Of a DNA stretch of 64,000 nt, positions 8,049-16,630 are shown one piece after another; position 1 is the first letter of the stretch; each line of letters opens with the position of its first letter. The position numbers and the translations under genes are program-made. The notes below the pieces were generated by a model, which was not told the DNA's origin, did not search any database, and saw only the letters and a program-made list of their open reading frames with translations. This DNA is from Herbaspirillum aquaticum. GTDB taxonomy: Bacteria > Pseudomonadota > Gammaproteobacteria > Burkholderiales > Burkholderiaceae_D. The stretch spans positions 124,001 through 188,000 of the forward strand of contig NZ_NJGV01000011.1 of assembly GCF_002213425.1 (NCBI RefSeq), read 5' to 3'.

Positions 8049-10405
8049 GTGAAATCGAACCAGCCTTTCTGCAGCAGCGGCGCCAGCTGCGCGGCGGCGA
8101 CCGGGCGCTGCAGGTAGAAGCCCTGCACCTCGTCGCAGCCCATCAGTTTGAGATGCATCAGTTGTTCGCGCGTCTCCACGCCCTCGGCCACCACCTTCAG
8201 TCCGAGATTGCGTGCCAGCGTGACGGTGGAGGCGACGATCATGCCGTCGCTGTTGTCGTTGCGGATGTCGCGCACGAAGGAGCGATCGATCTTGAGCGCA
8301 TACACCGGTAGCGCCTTGATGTGACTGAGGCTCGAATAGCCGGTGCCGTAGTCGTCCAGGTAGATGCGCAAGCCTTCGTCGCGCAGCTTCTCCAGGGTCT
8401 GGCGCGCCTGCTCCAGGTCGGTGATGAAGCAGCTTTCGGTGACCTCGATCTCCAGCCATTGCGCGCTCAGCTGATGGCGCTGCAGCGATTCGCGTACGGT
8501 GGCGATGAGGCGCTGGTCATTCAACTGCTTGGCCGAGACATTGATGGCCACCGGCACCAGCGGCAGGCCATCGTCACGCCATTGCGCCAGCTGGCGGCAC
8601 ACCGCCTCGATGATCCAGTGGCCCAGCGGCTGGACCAGGTCATGGGTCTCGGCCAGGCCGATGAATTCGCCCGGATAGATCAGGCCGTGCTCGGGATGCT
8701 GCCAGCGGATCAGGGCTTCGACGCCGACCACGCGATAATCCTGCAGGGCCACCTTGGGCTGGTAGTGCAGGCAGAATTCGTTTTCCTTGAGCGCCTGGCG
8801 GAAGCGTCCCAGCAACTCCAGCCCGCGCACCGCAATCGCATTGAGCGAGGCATCGTAGAAGCGATAGAGGCCGCTGCCGGCGCTCTTGGCGGTGTACATG
8901 GCCGAGTCGGCATTGGTCATCAGCGTGGTGATGTTCTGGCCATCGCGCGGATAGAGGGCGATGCCGATGCTGGGCGCGGTCTGCACCTCGCAGCCCAGCA
9001 GGTCGGGGTACGGTGCGCGCAGGGTTTCGACCAGCTTGTCGGCGATCTCGGCGACGACCTCCTCGCTGCGGATCTCGGACACCAGCACCACGAATTCATC
9101 GCCGCCCAGGCGCGCCACCAGGTCGTATTCACGCACGGCCGCGCGCAGGCGGCGCGCCACTTCCTGCAGCAGCGCATCGCCCACGGCGTGGCCCTGGGTA
9201 TCGTTGATGAGCTTGAATTTGTCGAGGTCGAGGAAGAACAGCGCATACAGGTTGCGGCTGCGTCGCGCCCGTGAGAGTTCGGTGGCCGCCAGTTCGTGGA
9301 ACAGCATGCGGTTGGGGATGCCGGTCAGGTAGTCGTGCGAGGCCAACTGGTAGGCGCGGCTTTTTTCCTGTTCCAGCTGCTGGATCAGGCCGCTCTTCTC
9401 GCGCTCCGAAAAGAGCAGCTTCTCGTAGAGGAAGCGGCGCCGGTGCGCCATGGTGATCAGTCCGCCGGAGAGCACCACTACCAGGAGCGAGATCAGGATG
9501 GCCTGCAGGTAATACTGCCGGTGCGCCGGCCACAGCTTGCCCAGCAGCACCTGCTGGTCGCGGCTGACCACCACCGCCAGCGGGTAATGCGCCAGCCGGC
9601 GCTGCACGCCCACGTGCTGGGCCGCGTCGCCGGGACGCAGTGCATGGATGAGCCCATCGCCCTTGCCAGTGAGCAGGAAGGTGGCGTACTCCTGCCCGGC
9701 GTAATTGGAGCCGCCCGAGAGGATGCCGCCGGACAGCTCGGCCAGTTGCAAGCCTGCGGTGTTGATGATCTCGATGCGGCTGGCGCCATCGACGCTGACC
9801 TCTTCATAGGTCTTGAGGAAATAGCCCAGGTCAAGGATGGCCGCGAAAAATCCCTGCAAGGCCCCCTTGCCATCCTGCAGCGGGATGAGCAGCGGCACCC
9901 GCCAGCTGTAGCCGTCGCGGTTCATGGGCGGCTTGATGATCATCTGGTTCTGTTGGCCGGTACCGGTGAGCGTACTCATGAAACCGGCATTGATGAGACG
10001 GCTCAGCTCAGGCTCACTCTTCTGCCGCGCCGAGGAATAGACCAGCCGCCCGCGCGCATCGAACATGGCTACGCGCAGGTAGGCCGAGTCGCCATTGAAG
10101 AGCGGATTGAAATACGCCGAGGACGATTGTTCGCCATTGAGCATGGATTGCCCGATGCGCGAATACAGCAGGGTCTTGCCCAGCACTTCATCGAGATTGG
10201 CCGAGACGATGGCGGCCACGTTGCGGCTGTCGGCAACCGAGCCGGCGATGGCCAGCTGTTTTTCGTTCTCGATGCGGATCAGCGTGAAATACCACAGCAG
10301 CGACAACGCGCCCACGGCGAGCAGCACCATCCCCGCCGACACGCCCCTGCCCGCGAGCAGTCTGGTCAGCAGCCCTTGTGGCTCGAACGATAACGGCTTA
10401 AGCAA
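8045..10405 (-). CDS. Membrane-bound GGDEF-EAL cyclic-di-GMP enzyme with periplasmic sensor domain
   Basis: 786 residues: a TM segment near 25-45, a periplasmic sensor region of about 260 residues, a second TM near 310, then GGDEF and EAL. The GGDEF motif is intact (LGGDEFVVLVSE) and is preceded at the correct five-residue distance by an inhibitory site RxxD (REYD). The EAL domain keeps EALIRWQHP, DDYGTGYSSL, LKIDRSFV and VAEGVET, so both synthesis and hydrolysis of c-di-GMP look possible. Its stop overlaps the start of a PhnD-type binding protein, which may present a ligand to the periplasmic domain. Confidence 0.93.
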   Translation of the reverse strand: MLKPLSFEPQGLLTRLLAGRGVSAGMVLLAVGALSLLWYFTLIRIENEKQLAIAGSVADSRNVAAIVSANLDEVLGKTLLYSRIGQSMLNGEQSSSAYFNPLFNGDSAYLRVAMFDARGRLVYSSARQKSEPELSRLINAGFMSTLTGTGQQNQMIIKPPMNRDGYSWRVPLLIPLQDGKGALQGFFAAILDLGYFLKTYEEVSVDGASRIEIINTAGLQLAELSGGILSGGSNYAGQEYATFLLTGKGDGLIHALRPGDAAQHVGVQRRLAHYPLAVVVSRDQQVLLGKLWPAHRQYYLQAILISLLVVVLSGGLITMAHRRRFLYEKLLFSEREKSGLIQQLEQEKSRAYQLASHDYLTGIPNRMLFHELAATELSRARRSRNLYALFFLDLDKFKLINDTQGHAVGDALLQEVARRLRAAVREYDLVARLGGDEFVVLVSEIRSEEVVAEIADKLVETLRAPYPDLLGCEVQTAPSIGIALYPRDGQNITTLMTNADSAMYTAKSAGSGLYRFYDASLNAIAVRGLELLGRFRQALKENEFCLHYQPKVALQDYRVVGVEALIRWQHPEHGLIYPGEFIGLAETHDLVQPLGHWIIEAVCRQLAQWRDDGLPLVPVAINVSAKQLNDQRLIATVRESLQRHQLSAQWLEIEVTESCFITDLEQARQTLEKLRDEGLRIYLDDYGTGYSSLSHIKALPVYALKIDRSFVRDIRNDNSDGMIVASTVTLARNLGLKVVAEGVETREQLMHLKLMGCDEVQGFYLQRPVAAAQLAPLLQKGWFDFT

Positions 10406-10570
10406 TCCCCACCCGCTTGATCATGGTGCCGAGACTGGCACATTCGCTTGTCCCTTTTTGACTCGCTGAGGGTAGCGGGCATTTATTTCAAGTGAATGAC
10501 AAACGCGCGAGCATTAACATAAATTTAATGCTGGCAAGAACGCCGCAGGATGCGCTCTTGCCGGGCACTA

Positions 10571-10594
10571 GCGAGGGTACAAGCGAGGGTACAA
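10571..10594. repeat. Perfect 12-bp tandem duplication
   Basis: GCGAGGGTACAA occurs twice in direct succession (10571-10582 and 10583-10594) in the spacer between the GGDEF-EAL start and the stop of the sigma-54 activator gene. No function is evident. Confidence 0.7.
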
Positions 10595-10609
10595 ATGATT
10601 TATACCGTT

Positions 10610-11737
10610 TCAGGCGACCGCATAGGCGGCATGCGCAGGCATGGCCTGATCCCTCACATGGGGGATCTCCAGCTGGCGCAGCTTGCGGTACAGCGAAGCC
10701 CGGCACATGCCCAGTTGCCGCGAGGCGGCGGAGATGTTCCAGCGGCTGCCGTTCAAGGCTTCAATGACGCGGGTGCGTTCATCGCGCCCTGGCTCGGCGG
10801 CACTGGCCGGGCTGCTGCCGTCGGCGGACGGGGGCGATGCCGGGCGGTGCAGCGGCAGCACCTGTGCCAGCTTGACGGGCTGGAACTGCATCAGTTCTTC
10901 GGGCAGGTCACGCAGGGTGATGCGGCCGTCATTCATGACGGCACAGCTGTAGCGGATCACCGCGTGCAACTGCCGCAGGTTGCCGGGCCAGGGATAGGCC
11001 AGCAGGCGCTGCAAGGCGGCGGGATCGATCACGCTCTCGTCGGCCGCTTGGTCAAGCTCATCGGCAATCATCTGCATCACCAGCGCGCGTCGGTCGCTAC
11101 GCTCGCGCAGGGCCGGCAGGCGCAGCACGCCACCGGCGATGCGGTAATACAGGTCTTCGCGGAAACGGCCTTCGGCGACCAGGGTCTTGAGGTCCTGGTG
11201 GGTGGCGCAGATCAGTTGCACATCCACCGGTACCGGACGCAATGCGCCCAGCGGAATCACTTCGCGTTCGGAGAGTACGCGCAAGAGGCGCGTCTGCAGG
11301 GCGAAGGGCATGTCACCGATTTCATCGAGGAAGAGCGTACCGCCATCGGCCTGCTGGACCTTTCCCTTCATGCCACCGGGCAGCGCACCCGAGAAGGCCC
11401 CCTTGCAGTAGCCGAACAATTCACTTTCGGCCAGGCTCTCGGGGATGGAGGCGCAGTTGATGGCGATCCAGCTGGCGCGGCGGCGCGCACTGTAGTCATG
11501 CAGGGCACGCGCGAGGTATTCCTTGCCGGTACCGGTCTCGCCCAGGATCAGCACGGGAATGCCGCGATCGATCAGGCGCTTGCCACGCTCGACCAGGTCG
11601 CGCATGAGCGCGTCGCCGGCGGCGAGCTGATCGATGTCGCGATAGCGCGGCGCGTGGCGCGGGGAAGCTGCAGGAGGTGCGGGGGTGAGGCAAACGTCAC
11701 TGTCAGGCAAGGGCTGCGCTACCGGGGTGGTCGGCAT
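10610..11737 (-). CDS. Sigma-54-dependent transcriptional activator (AcoR-like, without sensor domain)
   Basis: 375-residue enhancer-binding protein. After a Pro/Ala-rich N-terminus of about 35 residues it goes straight into the AAA+ domain: Walker A GETGTGKE, L1 loop GAFSGALPGG, Walker B GGTLFLDEIGD, arginine-finger region FREDLYYRIAG, then a Fis-type HTH at the C-terminus (ISAASRQLGMCRASLYRKLRQLEI). AcoR-family relatives are about 600 residues or more with an N-terminal GAF domain, absent here. The GAFTGA motif reads GAFSGA, a conservative Thr to Ser change. It is divergent from the LysR gene at 11930. Likely target: the two sigma-54 promoters at 17.8 and 18.3 kb (inference). Confidence 0.88.
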   Translation of the reverse strand: MPTTPVAQPLPDSDVCLTPAPPAASPRHAPRYRDIDQLAAGDALMRDLVERGKRLIDRGIPVLILGETGTGKEYLARALHDYSARRRASWIAINCASIPESLAESELFGYCKGAFSGALPGGMKGKVQQADGGTLFLDEIGDMPFALQTRLLRVLSEREVIPLGALRPVPVDVQLICATHQDLKTLVAEGRFREDLYYRIAGGVLRLPALRERSDRRALVMQMIADELDQAADESVIDPAALQRLLAYPWPGNLRQLHAVIRYSCAVMNDGRITLRDLPEELMQFQPVKLAQVLPLHRPASPPSADGSSPASAAEPGRDERTRVIEALNGSRWNISAASRQLGMCRASLYRKLRQLEIPHVRDQAMPAHAAYAVA

Positions 11738-11911
11738 GATGGTCTCCTGTCTTGGACTGCTTTTTTTATCGAGCCGGCTTCCCTCGGGACCGGTTCTTTA
11801 TGCGCGGGAAGCCGCCTCTGGCGGGCCCGGAGACGTGTCGCAACGGCACGTCTGCGGCAAAGAATAGCCAGTCCGACCGATGACTTCCAATACAATGTAC
11901 AGACAGAATCA

Positions 11912-11926
11912 ATACCTTGAAGGTAT
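11912..11926. promoter_or_regulatory. ATAC-N7-GTAT operator upstream of the LysR gene
   Basis: ATACCTTGAAGGTAT is a perfect inverted repeat with one central base and matches the ATAC-N7-GTAT consensus of BenM/CatM-type LysR regulators. It ends three bases before the ATG of the LysR gene, covering its ribosome site, so bound regulator would repress its own gene. A partial half site, ATACAATGTAC, lies at 11890-11900, about two helical turns upstream. Confidence 0.65.
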
Positions 11927-11929
11927 CAA

Positions 11930-12838
11930 ATGATCGAATTGAGACACCTCACCTATTTCCGCACCGTAGCAGAAACCCTGCATTTCGGACGCGCCGCAGC
12001 GCTGCTGCATATCTCCCAACCGCCGCTGACACGGCAGATTGCGGCGCTGGAGAAGGAGTTGGGGGCGCAATTGTTCGACCGCAGCAAACGGGCCATCCAG
12101 CTGACGGCGGCGGGCAAATATTTTTATCGCGACACCACAGAAATTTTCAAGGCACTGGAGCGGGCCAAACGCAATGTGGCCTCCTCCAGCACCGGGCAGA
12201 GCGGCGCGCTGAAGGTGGGCTTCATGATGTCCTCGGCCTACAACATCTTGCCGGCGGTGACGCGGCATTATTCGGCGGCCTATCCGGAGGTGGACATGCG
12301 CCTGAGCGAATATGTGCCCAACCTGCTGGCCACCGACATCGAGGATGAGAAGATCGACGTGGGCATCATGTATCGCCCTGAGGATTGCCGCCGGCTCGAC
12401 AGCCACACCATCTATGCCGAACCTTTGCTGGCGGTGCTGCCGCGCGGGCACCGGCTGGCGCACAAGCCCGAGATCTCGGCCGCCGAGCTGGCCGAGGATG
12501 CCTTCATCAGCATCCCGCGCCCGATTGCGCCGGTGGTGTATGACCTGATCCAGCAGCATTGCCAGCTGCATGGTTTCCGTCCGCGCATCGTGCTGGAGAC
12601 CAACCTGCAGCAGACCATCGTCAACCTGGTCGGAGAAGGCCTGGGCGTGGCCCTGGTGCCGACCTCGATGCAGGCCATGCACCTGGACACCACGGTCTTC
12701 AAGCCGCTCATCGGTGCGCCGACGGTGGAGGTGGCGGTGATCTGGAACCGGGAGAATACCAATCCCTGCATACGGACGTTTGCCCAGACGGCGGTGGAGG
12801 TGTGGGGGAGGATGCAGGCAACGTCCCGCCCGGCCTGA
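11930..12838 (+). CDS. LysR-family regulator, BenM/CatM-like
   Basis: 302 residues with an N-terminal winged HTH (MIELRHLTYFRTVAETLHFGRAAALLHISQPPLTRQIAALEKELG) close to the BenM/CatM/CbnR class, followed by a type 2 periplasmic-binding-like effector domain. Divergent from the sigma-54 activator gene and about 0.1 kb from the end of the SDR/TRAP operon. Its own operator is probably 11912-11926. Relatives sense aromatic breakdown intermediates or carboxylic acids; the effector here is unknown. Confidence 0.9.
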   Translation: MIELRHLTYFRTVAETLHFGRAAALLHISQPPLTRQIAALEKELGAQLFDRSKRAIQLTAAGKYFYRDTTEIFKALERAKRNVASSSTGQSGALKVGFMMSSAYNILPAVTRHYSAAYPEVDMRLSEYVPNLLATDIEDEKIDVGIMYRPEDCRRLDSHTIYAEPLLAVLPRGHRLAHKPEISAAELAEDAFISIPRPIAPVVYDLIQQHCQLHGFRPRIVLETNLQQTIVNLVGEGLGVALVPTSMQAMHLDTTVFKPLIGAPTVEVAVIWNRENTNPCIRTFAQTAVEVWGRMQATSRPA

Positions 12839-12842
12839 ACAC

Positions 12843-12875
12843 AAAAAAGCCCGGACGCTCTTGGACGCCCGGGCA
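12843..12875 (-). terminator. Intrinsic terminator of the TRAP/SDR operon
   Basis: On the minus strand a GC-rich stem (GCCCGG paired with CCGGGC) ends in a run of six T. It lies between the convergent LysR and SDR genes, and may serve both. Confidence 0.65.
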
Positions 12876-12945
12876 TCAAACCGCAGCAGGTCGGCTTCCA
12901 CGCCCGCCTGGCCACGGTCAACAAACAAGCTTCAACGAGCCGCAC

Positions 12946-13746
12946 TCATCCGACACACCGCAGCGACAGCCCGCCATCGACGATCATGTCCAGCCCCGTG
13001 ATGTAGCGCGCGCGGTCGGAAGCCAGGAACAGCGAGGCATGCGCCACGTCCCACGCATCCCCCATGAAGCCCATCGGGCATTGCGCATTGCGCTTGGCGC
13101 GCATTTCCTCGATGTCGCCCCCATAGGAAGCCTTGAGCGGCTCGCGGATCATGGGCGTATCCATCATGCCGGGCAGCACGCAATTGGCGCGGATGCCCAT
13201 GGGCGCATACTGCATCGCCACGTTCTTGGTGAAGGCCAGGATCGCCGCCTTGGTCGCCGTATAACCCAGGTAGGGAAAACCGATCCAGCGCAAAGCCGCC
13301 ATCGAGGAGATGTTGACGATGGCGCCCTTCCCCTGCTTTTCCATGATCGGCAGCACATGCTTGTGCGTCAGGAACAGGCTGGTCTGGTTGACCGCCACCA
13401 GCCGGTTCCAGCTTTCTTCGCTGGTCTCCACCGGCCCGCCCACCTCGGCGATGCCGACATTGTTGTGCAACACGTCGACCCGCCCGAAATGCGCCATGGC
13501 CGCGTCCGCAATGGCTTTCACATCGGCACTGCGGGAGACGTCCGCCGCCAGCACTTCACACTCGCCGCCTTCACTGCGGATGATCTCCTGGGTCTCCAAT
13601 GCCGCTTCGATGCTGCGATCCACCGCCAGCACCCGGCCGCCCTCGCGCGCATACAGCACGGCGGCGGCCTTGCCGTTGCCCCAGCCCGCGCCCACCGAAC
13701 CGGCACCGGTGACGATGATGGCCTTGCCTTGCATGAGCTTGTCCAT
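12946..13746 (-). CDS. Short-chain dehydrogenase/reductase (SDR 1)
   Basis: 266-residue NAD(P)-dependent oxidoreductase. The nucleotide-binding loop reads TGAGSVGAGWGNGKA, slightly longer than the usual TGxxxGxG. NNVGIAEVGG, the catalytic Ser in NISSMAAL and Tyr/Lys in YTATKAA are intact, and it ends with IVDGGLSLRCVG. The start at 13746 has GAGGGGAC just upstream; a longer frame to 13794 overlaps the preceding SDR gene and is less likely. It is the last gene of the operon dctP-dctQM-SDR2-SDR1. Substrate unknown; it would oxidise a hydroxyl group of the compound imported by the TRAP system or of its CoA derivative. Confidence 0.9.
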   Translation of the reverse strand: MDKLMQGKAIIVTGAGSVGAGWGNGKAAAVLYAREGGRVLAVDRSIEAALETQEIIRSEGGECEVLAADVSRSADVKAIADAAMAHFGRVDVLHNNVGIAEVGGPVETSEESWNRLVAVNQTSLFLTHKHVLPIMEKQGKGAIVNISSMAALRWIGFPYLGYTATKAAILAFTKNVAMQYAPMGIRANCVLPGMMDTPMIREPLKASYGGDIEEMRAKRNAQCPMGFMGDAWDVAHASLFLASDRARYITGLDMIVDGGLSLRCVG

Positions 13747-13756
13747 CGGTGTCCCC

Positions 13757-14527
13757 TCAGATTTCCAGCACGCCACCAGCGACGAAACCGCCATCGACCG
13801 GAATCACGTGGCCGGTGATGTAGGCAGATTCTTCGGCCGCCAGATAGCACACCGCCGAGGCGATCTCATCGGTGGTGCCATAACGGCGCATCGGGACCAG
13901 GCGGTAATAGCTCTCGCGCGTCTGCTCCGAATGCATGGCCTGGGTCATGGGCGTATCCACCGGACCGGGCGCGACACTGTTGACGGTGATGCCGTACTGC
14001 GCCAGCTCGATGGCCATCTGGCGCGTGAGCCCGATGACCGCCGCCTTCGAGGTGCCATAGGCCGTGCGGCCGGCACCGGCGCGGATGCCCGAGATCGACG
14101 AGATGTTGACGATGCGCCCCCATCCTTGCTTGACCATCAGCCGCGCCGCATGCTGGCCCGCCAGCAGCACGCCGGTCACGTTCACGTTCATGGTCTGCAG
14201 CCAGTTGTCGAGGGGATAGTCGAGGAAGGAATACGTGCGTGCCACACCGGCATTGTTGACCAGCACGTCGCAGCGTCCGTAATCCTTCTCGATGTGGGCG
14301 AAGGCCTGGGCAATCGAGTCCGCGCTACCGAGATCCATCTGCAGCGCAGCTGCGCGATGCCCGGCAGCCACCAGCGCATCGGCGGTCTTGGACGCCGCTT
14401 CCAGGTTGATGTCGGCCACCAGGACGGTGTGCCCCTTGGCGGCCAGTTGCGTGGAAATGCTGGCGCCGATGCCCATGGCTCCGCCCGTCACGAGCGCCAC
14501 GCGGGCGCCGCTATCATTGCGATTCAT
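13757..14527 (-). CDS. Short-chain dehydrogenase/reductase (SDR 2)
   Basis: 256-residue classical SDR, FabG-like: TGGAMGIGAS cofactor loop, NNAGVAR, catalytic Ser in NISSISGI, YGTSKAA with Tyr and Lys, PGPVDTPM and a terminal GGFVAGGVLEI. It lies 115 bp after dctQM and 10 bp before SDR 1, in the same operon. Two differing SDRs in one operon suggest two oxidation steps or two stereoisomers. Confidence 0.9.
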   Translation of the reverse strand: MNRNDSGARVALVTGGAMGIGASISTQLAAKGHTVLVADINLEAASKTADALVAAGHRAAALQMDLGSADSIAQAFAHIEKDYGRCDVLVNNAGVARTYSFLDYPLDNWLQTMNVNVTGVLLAGQHAARLMVKQGWGRIVNISSISGIRAGAGRTAYGTSKAAVIGLTRQMAIELAQYGITVNSVAPGPVDTPMTQAMHSEQTRESYYRLVPMRRYGTTDEIASAVCYLAAEESAYITGHVIPVDGGFVAGGVLEI

Positions 14528-14641
14528 ATTGTCTCCGTGGATGGAGGCGGCCCCGCAAGGAGGTGGGGCCGCCGTTTTTAATTCGTCGTTGGCAGGTCAA
14601 TCATGGAGGCTTCCCGATCGCGCGCAAGACTGATGCGGGGA

Positions 14642-16525
14642 TCAGAGGAAACCGATGGAAATCCAGGGCACGAAGGCCACCACCAGCAGCGCCACCACCA
14701 GCGCGGCCAGGTAGCCCCAGACCCGGTTGAAGACGCCATCCGGCGACACCTTGCCGATGGCGCAGGCGGCGTAGAAGCCGACCCCGAATGGCGGTGCGAA
14801 CAGGCCGATGCCCATGGCCAGGATCACCACCATCGCATAGTGCACGTCATGCACGCCCAGCGAACGCGCCACCGGGAACAGCAGCGGCCCGAACAGCACG
14901 ATGGCGGGAATTCCCTCCAGCAGGCTGCCCAGCACGATGAAGATGACGATGGTAATGAGCAGGAACCCGGCACCGCCGCCCGGCACGCCCTGCATCAGCG
15001 CCACCAGCTTGGCCGAGAAGCCCGACTGCGTGAGTGCCCAGGCCATCGCGGTGGCCATGCCGATGATGAGCAGGATGGCGCCCGACAAGGCCGCCGATTC
15101 GATCAGCATGGGATAGAGACGCTTGAAGTTCAGGTGCTTCAGGAACAGGTGCATGATCAGCCCGACCACCACCGTATAGGCCACGCCGATGGTGGCTACT
15201 TCGGTGGCCGTAGCCACGCCTTCGATGACGGCCACGCGGATGAGCATCGGCAGCGCCAGTGCAGGAATGGCCGCAATCAAGGTCTTGACGATCAGCGAAA
15301 CCGGCGCGCGCTGCACATCCGGCATCGGCTCGCGGCGCGCACGCATCCAGCACACGACCGCAATGGCGATGGTGGCAATGGCCGCCGGCATCAGGCCGCC
15401 AATGAACAGTGCCGTGATCGAGACGCTGCAGACCGCACCGATGGTGATGAGCACCAGGCTCGGTGGAATGGTCTCGGTCATGGCTCCCGAGGAGGAGAGC
15501 AGCGCCACCAGTTCTTCCGGTTTGGAACCGCGCTTTTTCATCTCGGGGAACAGCGCCGGGGCGATCGCTGCCATGTCGGCCGCCTTGGAACCGGAGATGC
15601 CGGAGACCAGGAACATCGCGCCCAGCAGCACGTATTGCAGGCCGCCGCGCACATGGCCTAGCAACGCGGCCATGAAGTCGATCAGGGTCTTGGCCAAACC
15701 CGACATTTCCAGCAAGGAGCCCAGCAGCACGAACAGCGGCACCGACAGCAGGATCAGGCTGGACATGCCCTCATCCATGCGGCTGACCACGATCATCAGC
15801 GGTGCGGTGGTGGCCAGGGCGAGATAGGCCATGGTCGCCGTACCGAAAGCGAACGCGATGGGAATGCCACCGGCCACGCATACGCCGATCAGCAGTACGA
15901 AGAACACGATCAGGTTGTAATTGCCCATGCCCAGCAGCATGGGCTTGGCCAGCCACAGCGCACCCGCGATCACGGCCACCACGGCCAAGGCGGAGAGCAG
16001 CAGGCGCATCGTCGTCATGGCCGCCATGCGCGAGACCGCCGCCAGCAGCATCAGGATCGCGCCGACCGGCAAGGCGGCGGCGCGCAGGCCATCGGGAATT
16101 TCCAGCGCCGGCGTGGTGATCGGCATCTGCTCGACCGCATGGTCCACGGCCGGATGGATCACCATCAGCACGAAGATGCAGACCACCAGCGCCGCCACCG
16201 TTTCGAGCCACACGCGGCCCTTCTCGGAACACTTGTTGATGATGGCGGTGAGCCGCATGTGTTCACCGCGATCCAGGGCCAGCACGGCACCCAGCATCGA
16301 CAGCCAAATGAAGAGGATCGAGGCCAGTTCATCGGACCACACCAGGGGATCATGCAGCGCATAGCGATAGATCACGCCGGTCAACAGCACCACGGTTTCA
16401 GCCACCACCAGGGCGGCGGCCACGGCACCGACCACGTGCATCACCATGCGATTGAATGCGACCAGCGCGCGCGCAGCCGGGTTCATGTTGACCGGGGCGC
16501 GGTAAGTCATTGCAGCTTCCATCAT
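14642..16525 (-). CDS. TRAP transporter permease, fused small and large subunits (DctQM)
   Basis: About 627 residues. The first 170 form the four-helix DctQ part (VLLTGVIYRYALHDPLVWSDELASILFIWLSMLGAVLAL); the rest is the DctM/SiaM-type large subunit with about 12 helices and motifs VSGISGSKAADMAAIAPALFPEM and SSSGAMTETIPPS. The fused form is one of the standard TRAP layouts. ATGs at 16525 and 16522 both follow a GGAG; either could start. It follows dctP after a 100-bp spacer holding a strong hairpin. With DctP it imports an organic acid using an ion gradient. Confidence 0.92.
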   Translation of the reverse strand: MMEAAMTYRAPVNMNPAARALVAFNRMVMHVVGAVAAALVVAETVVLLTGVIYRYALHDPLVWSDELASILFIWLSMLGAVLALDRGEHMRLTAIINKCSEKGRVWLETVAALVVCIFVLMVIHPAVDHAVEQMPITTPALEIPDGLRAAALPVGAILMLLAAVSRMAAMTTMRLLLSALAVVAVIAGALWLAKPMLLGMGNYNLIVFFVLLIGVCVAGGIPIAFAFGTATMAYLALATTAPLMIVVSRMDEGMSSLILLSVPLFVLLGSLLEMSGLAKTLIDFMAALLGHVRGGLQYVLLGAMFLVSGISGSKAADMAAIAPALFPEMKKRGSKPEELVALLSSSGAMTETIPPSLVLITIGAVCSVSITALFIGGLMPAAIATIAIAVVCWMRARREPMPDVQRAPVSLIVKTLIAAIPALALPMLIRVAVIEGVATATEVATIGVAYTVVVGLIMHLFLKHLNFKRLYPMLIESAALSGAILLIIGMATAMAWALTQSGFSAKLVALMQGVPGGGAGFLLITIVIFIVLGSLLEGIPAIVLFGPLLFPVARSLGVHDVHYAMVVILAMGIGLFAPPFGVGFYAACAIGKVSPDGVFNRVWGYLAALVVALLVVAFVPWISIGFL

Positions 16526-16550
16526 CAAGCTCCAGCGAAATGGATTCAGG

Positions 16551-16589
16551 GCCGGAGCGCAGCCCTCACGGTGAGGGCTGCGCTCCGGC
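16551..16589. promoter_or_regulatory. Strong intercistronic hairpin between dctP and dctQM
   Basis: A perfect inverted repeat with 19-bp arms (starting GCCGGAGCGCAGCCC, ending with its complement) around one central base. There is no T run, so it is probably not a full terminator. Placed right after the binding-protein gene it would protect the 3' end of dctP mRNA and lower permease expression, as in other binding-protein operons. Confidence 0.75.
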
Positions 16590-16630
16590 GCACGGGCTCA
16601 TGCAAGGACGAGCCCCGGCAAACGGACCGT

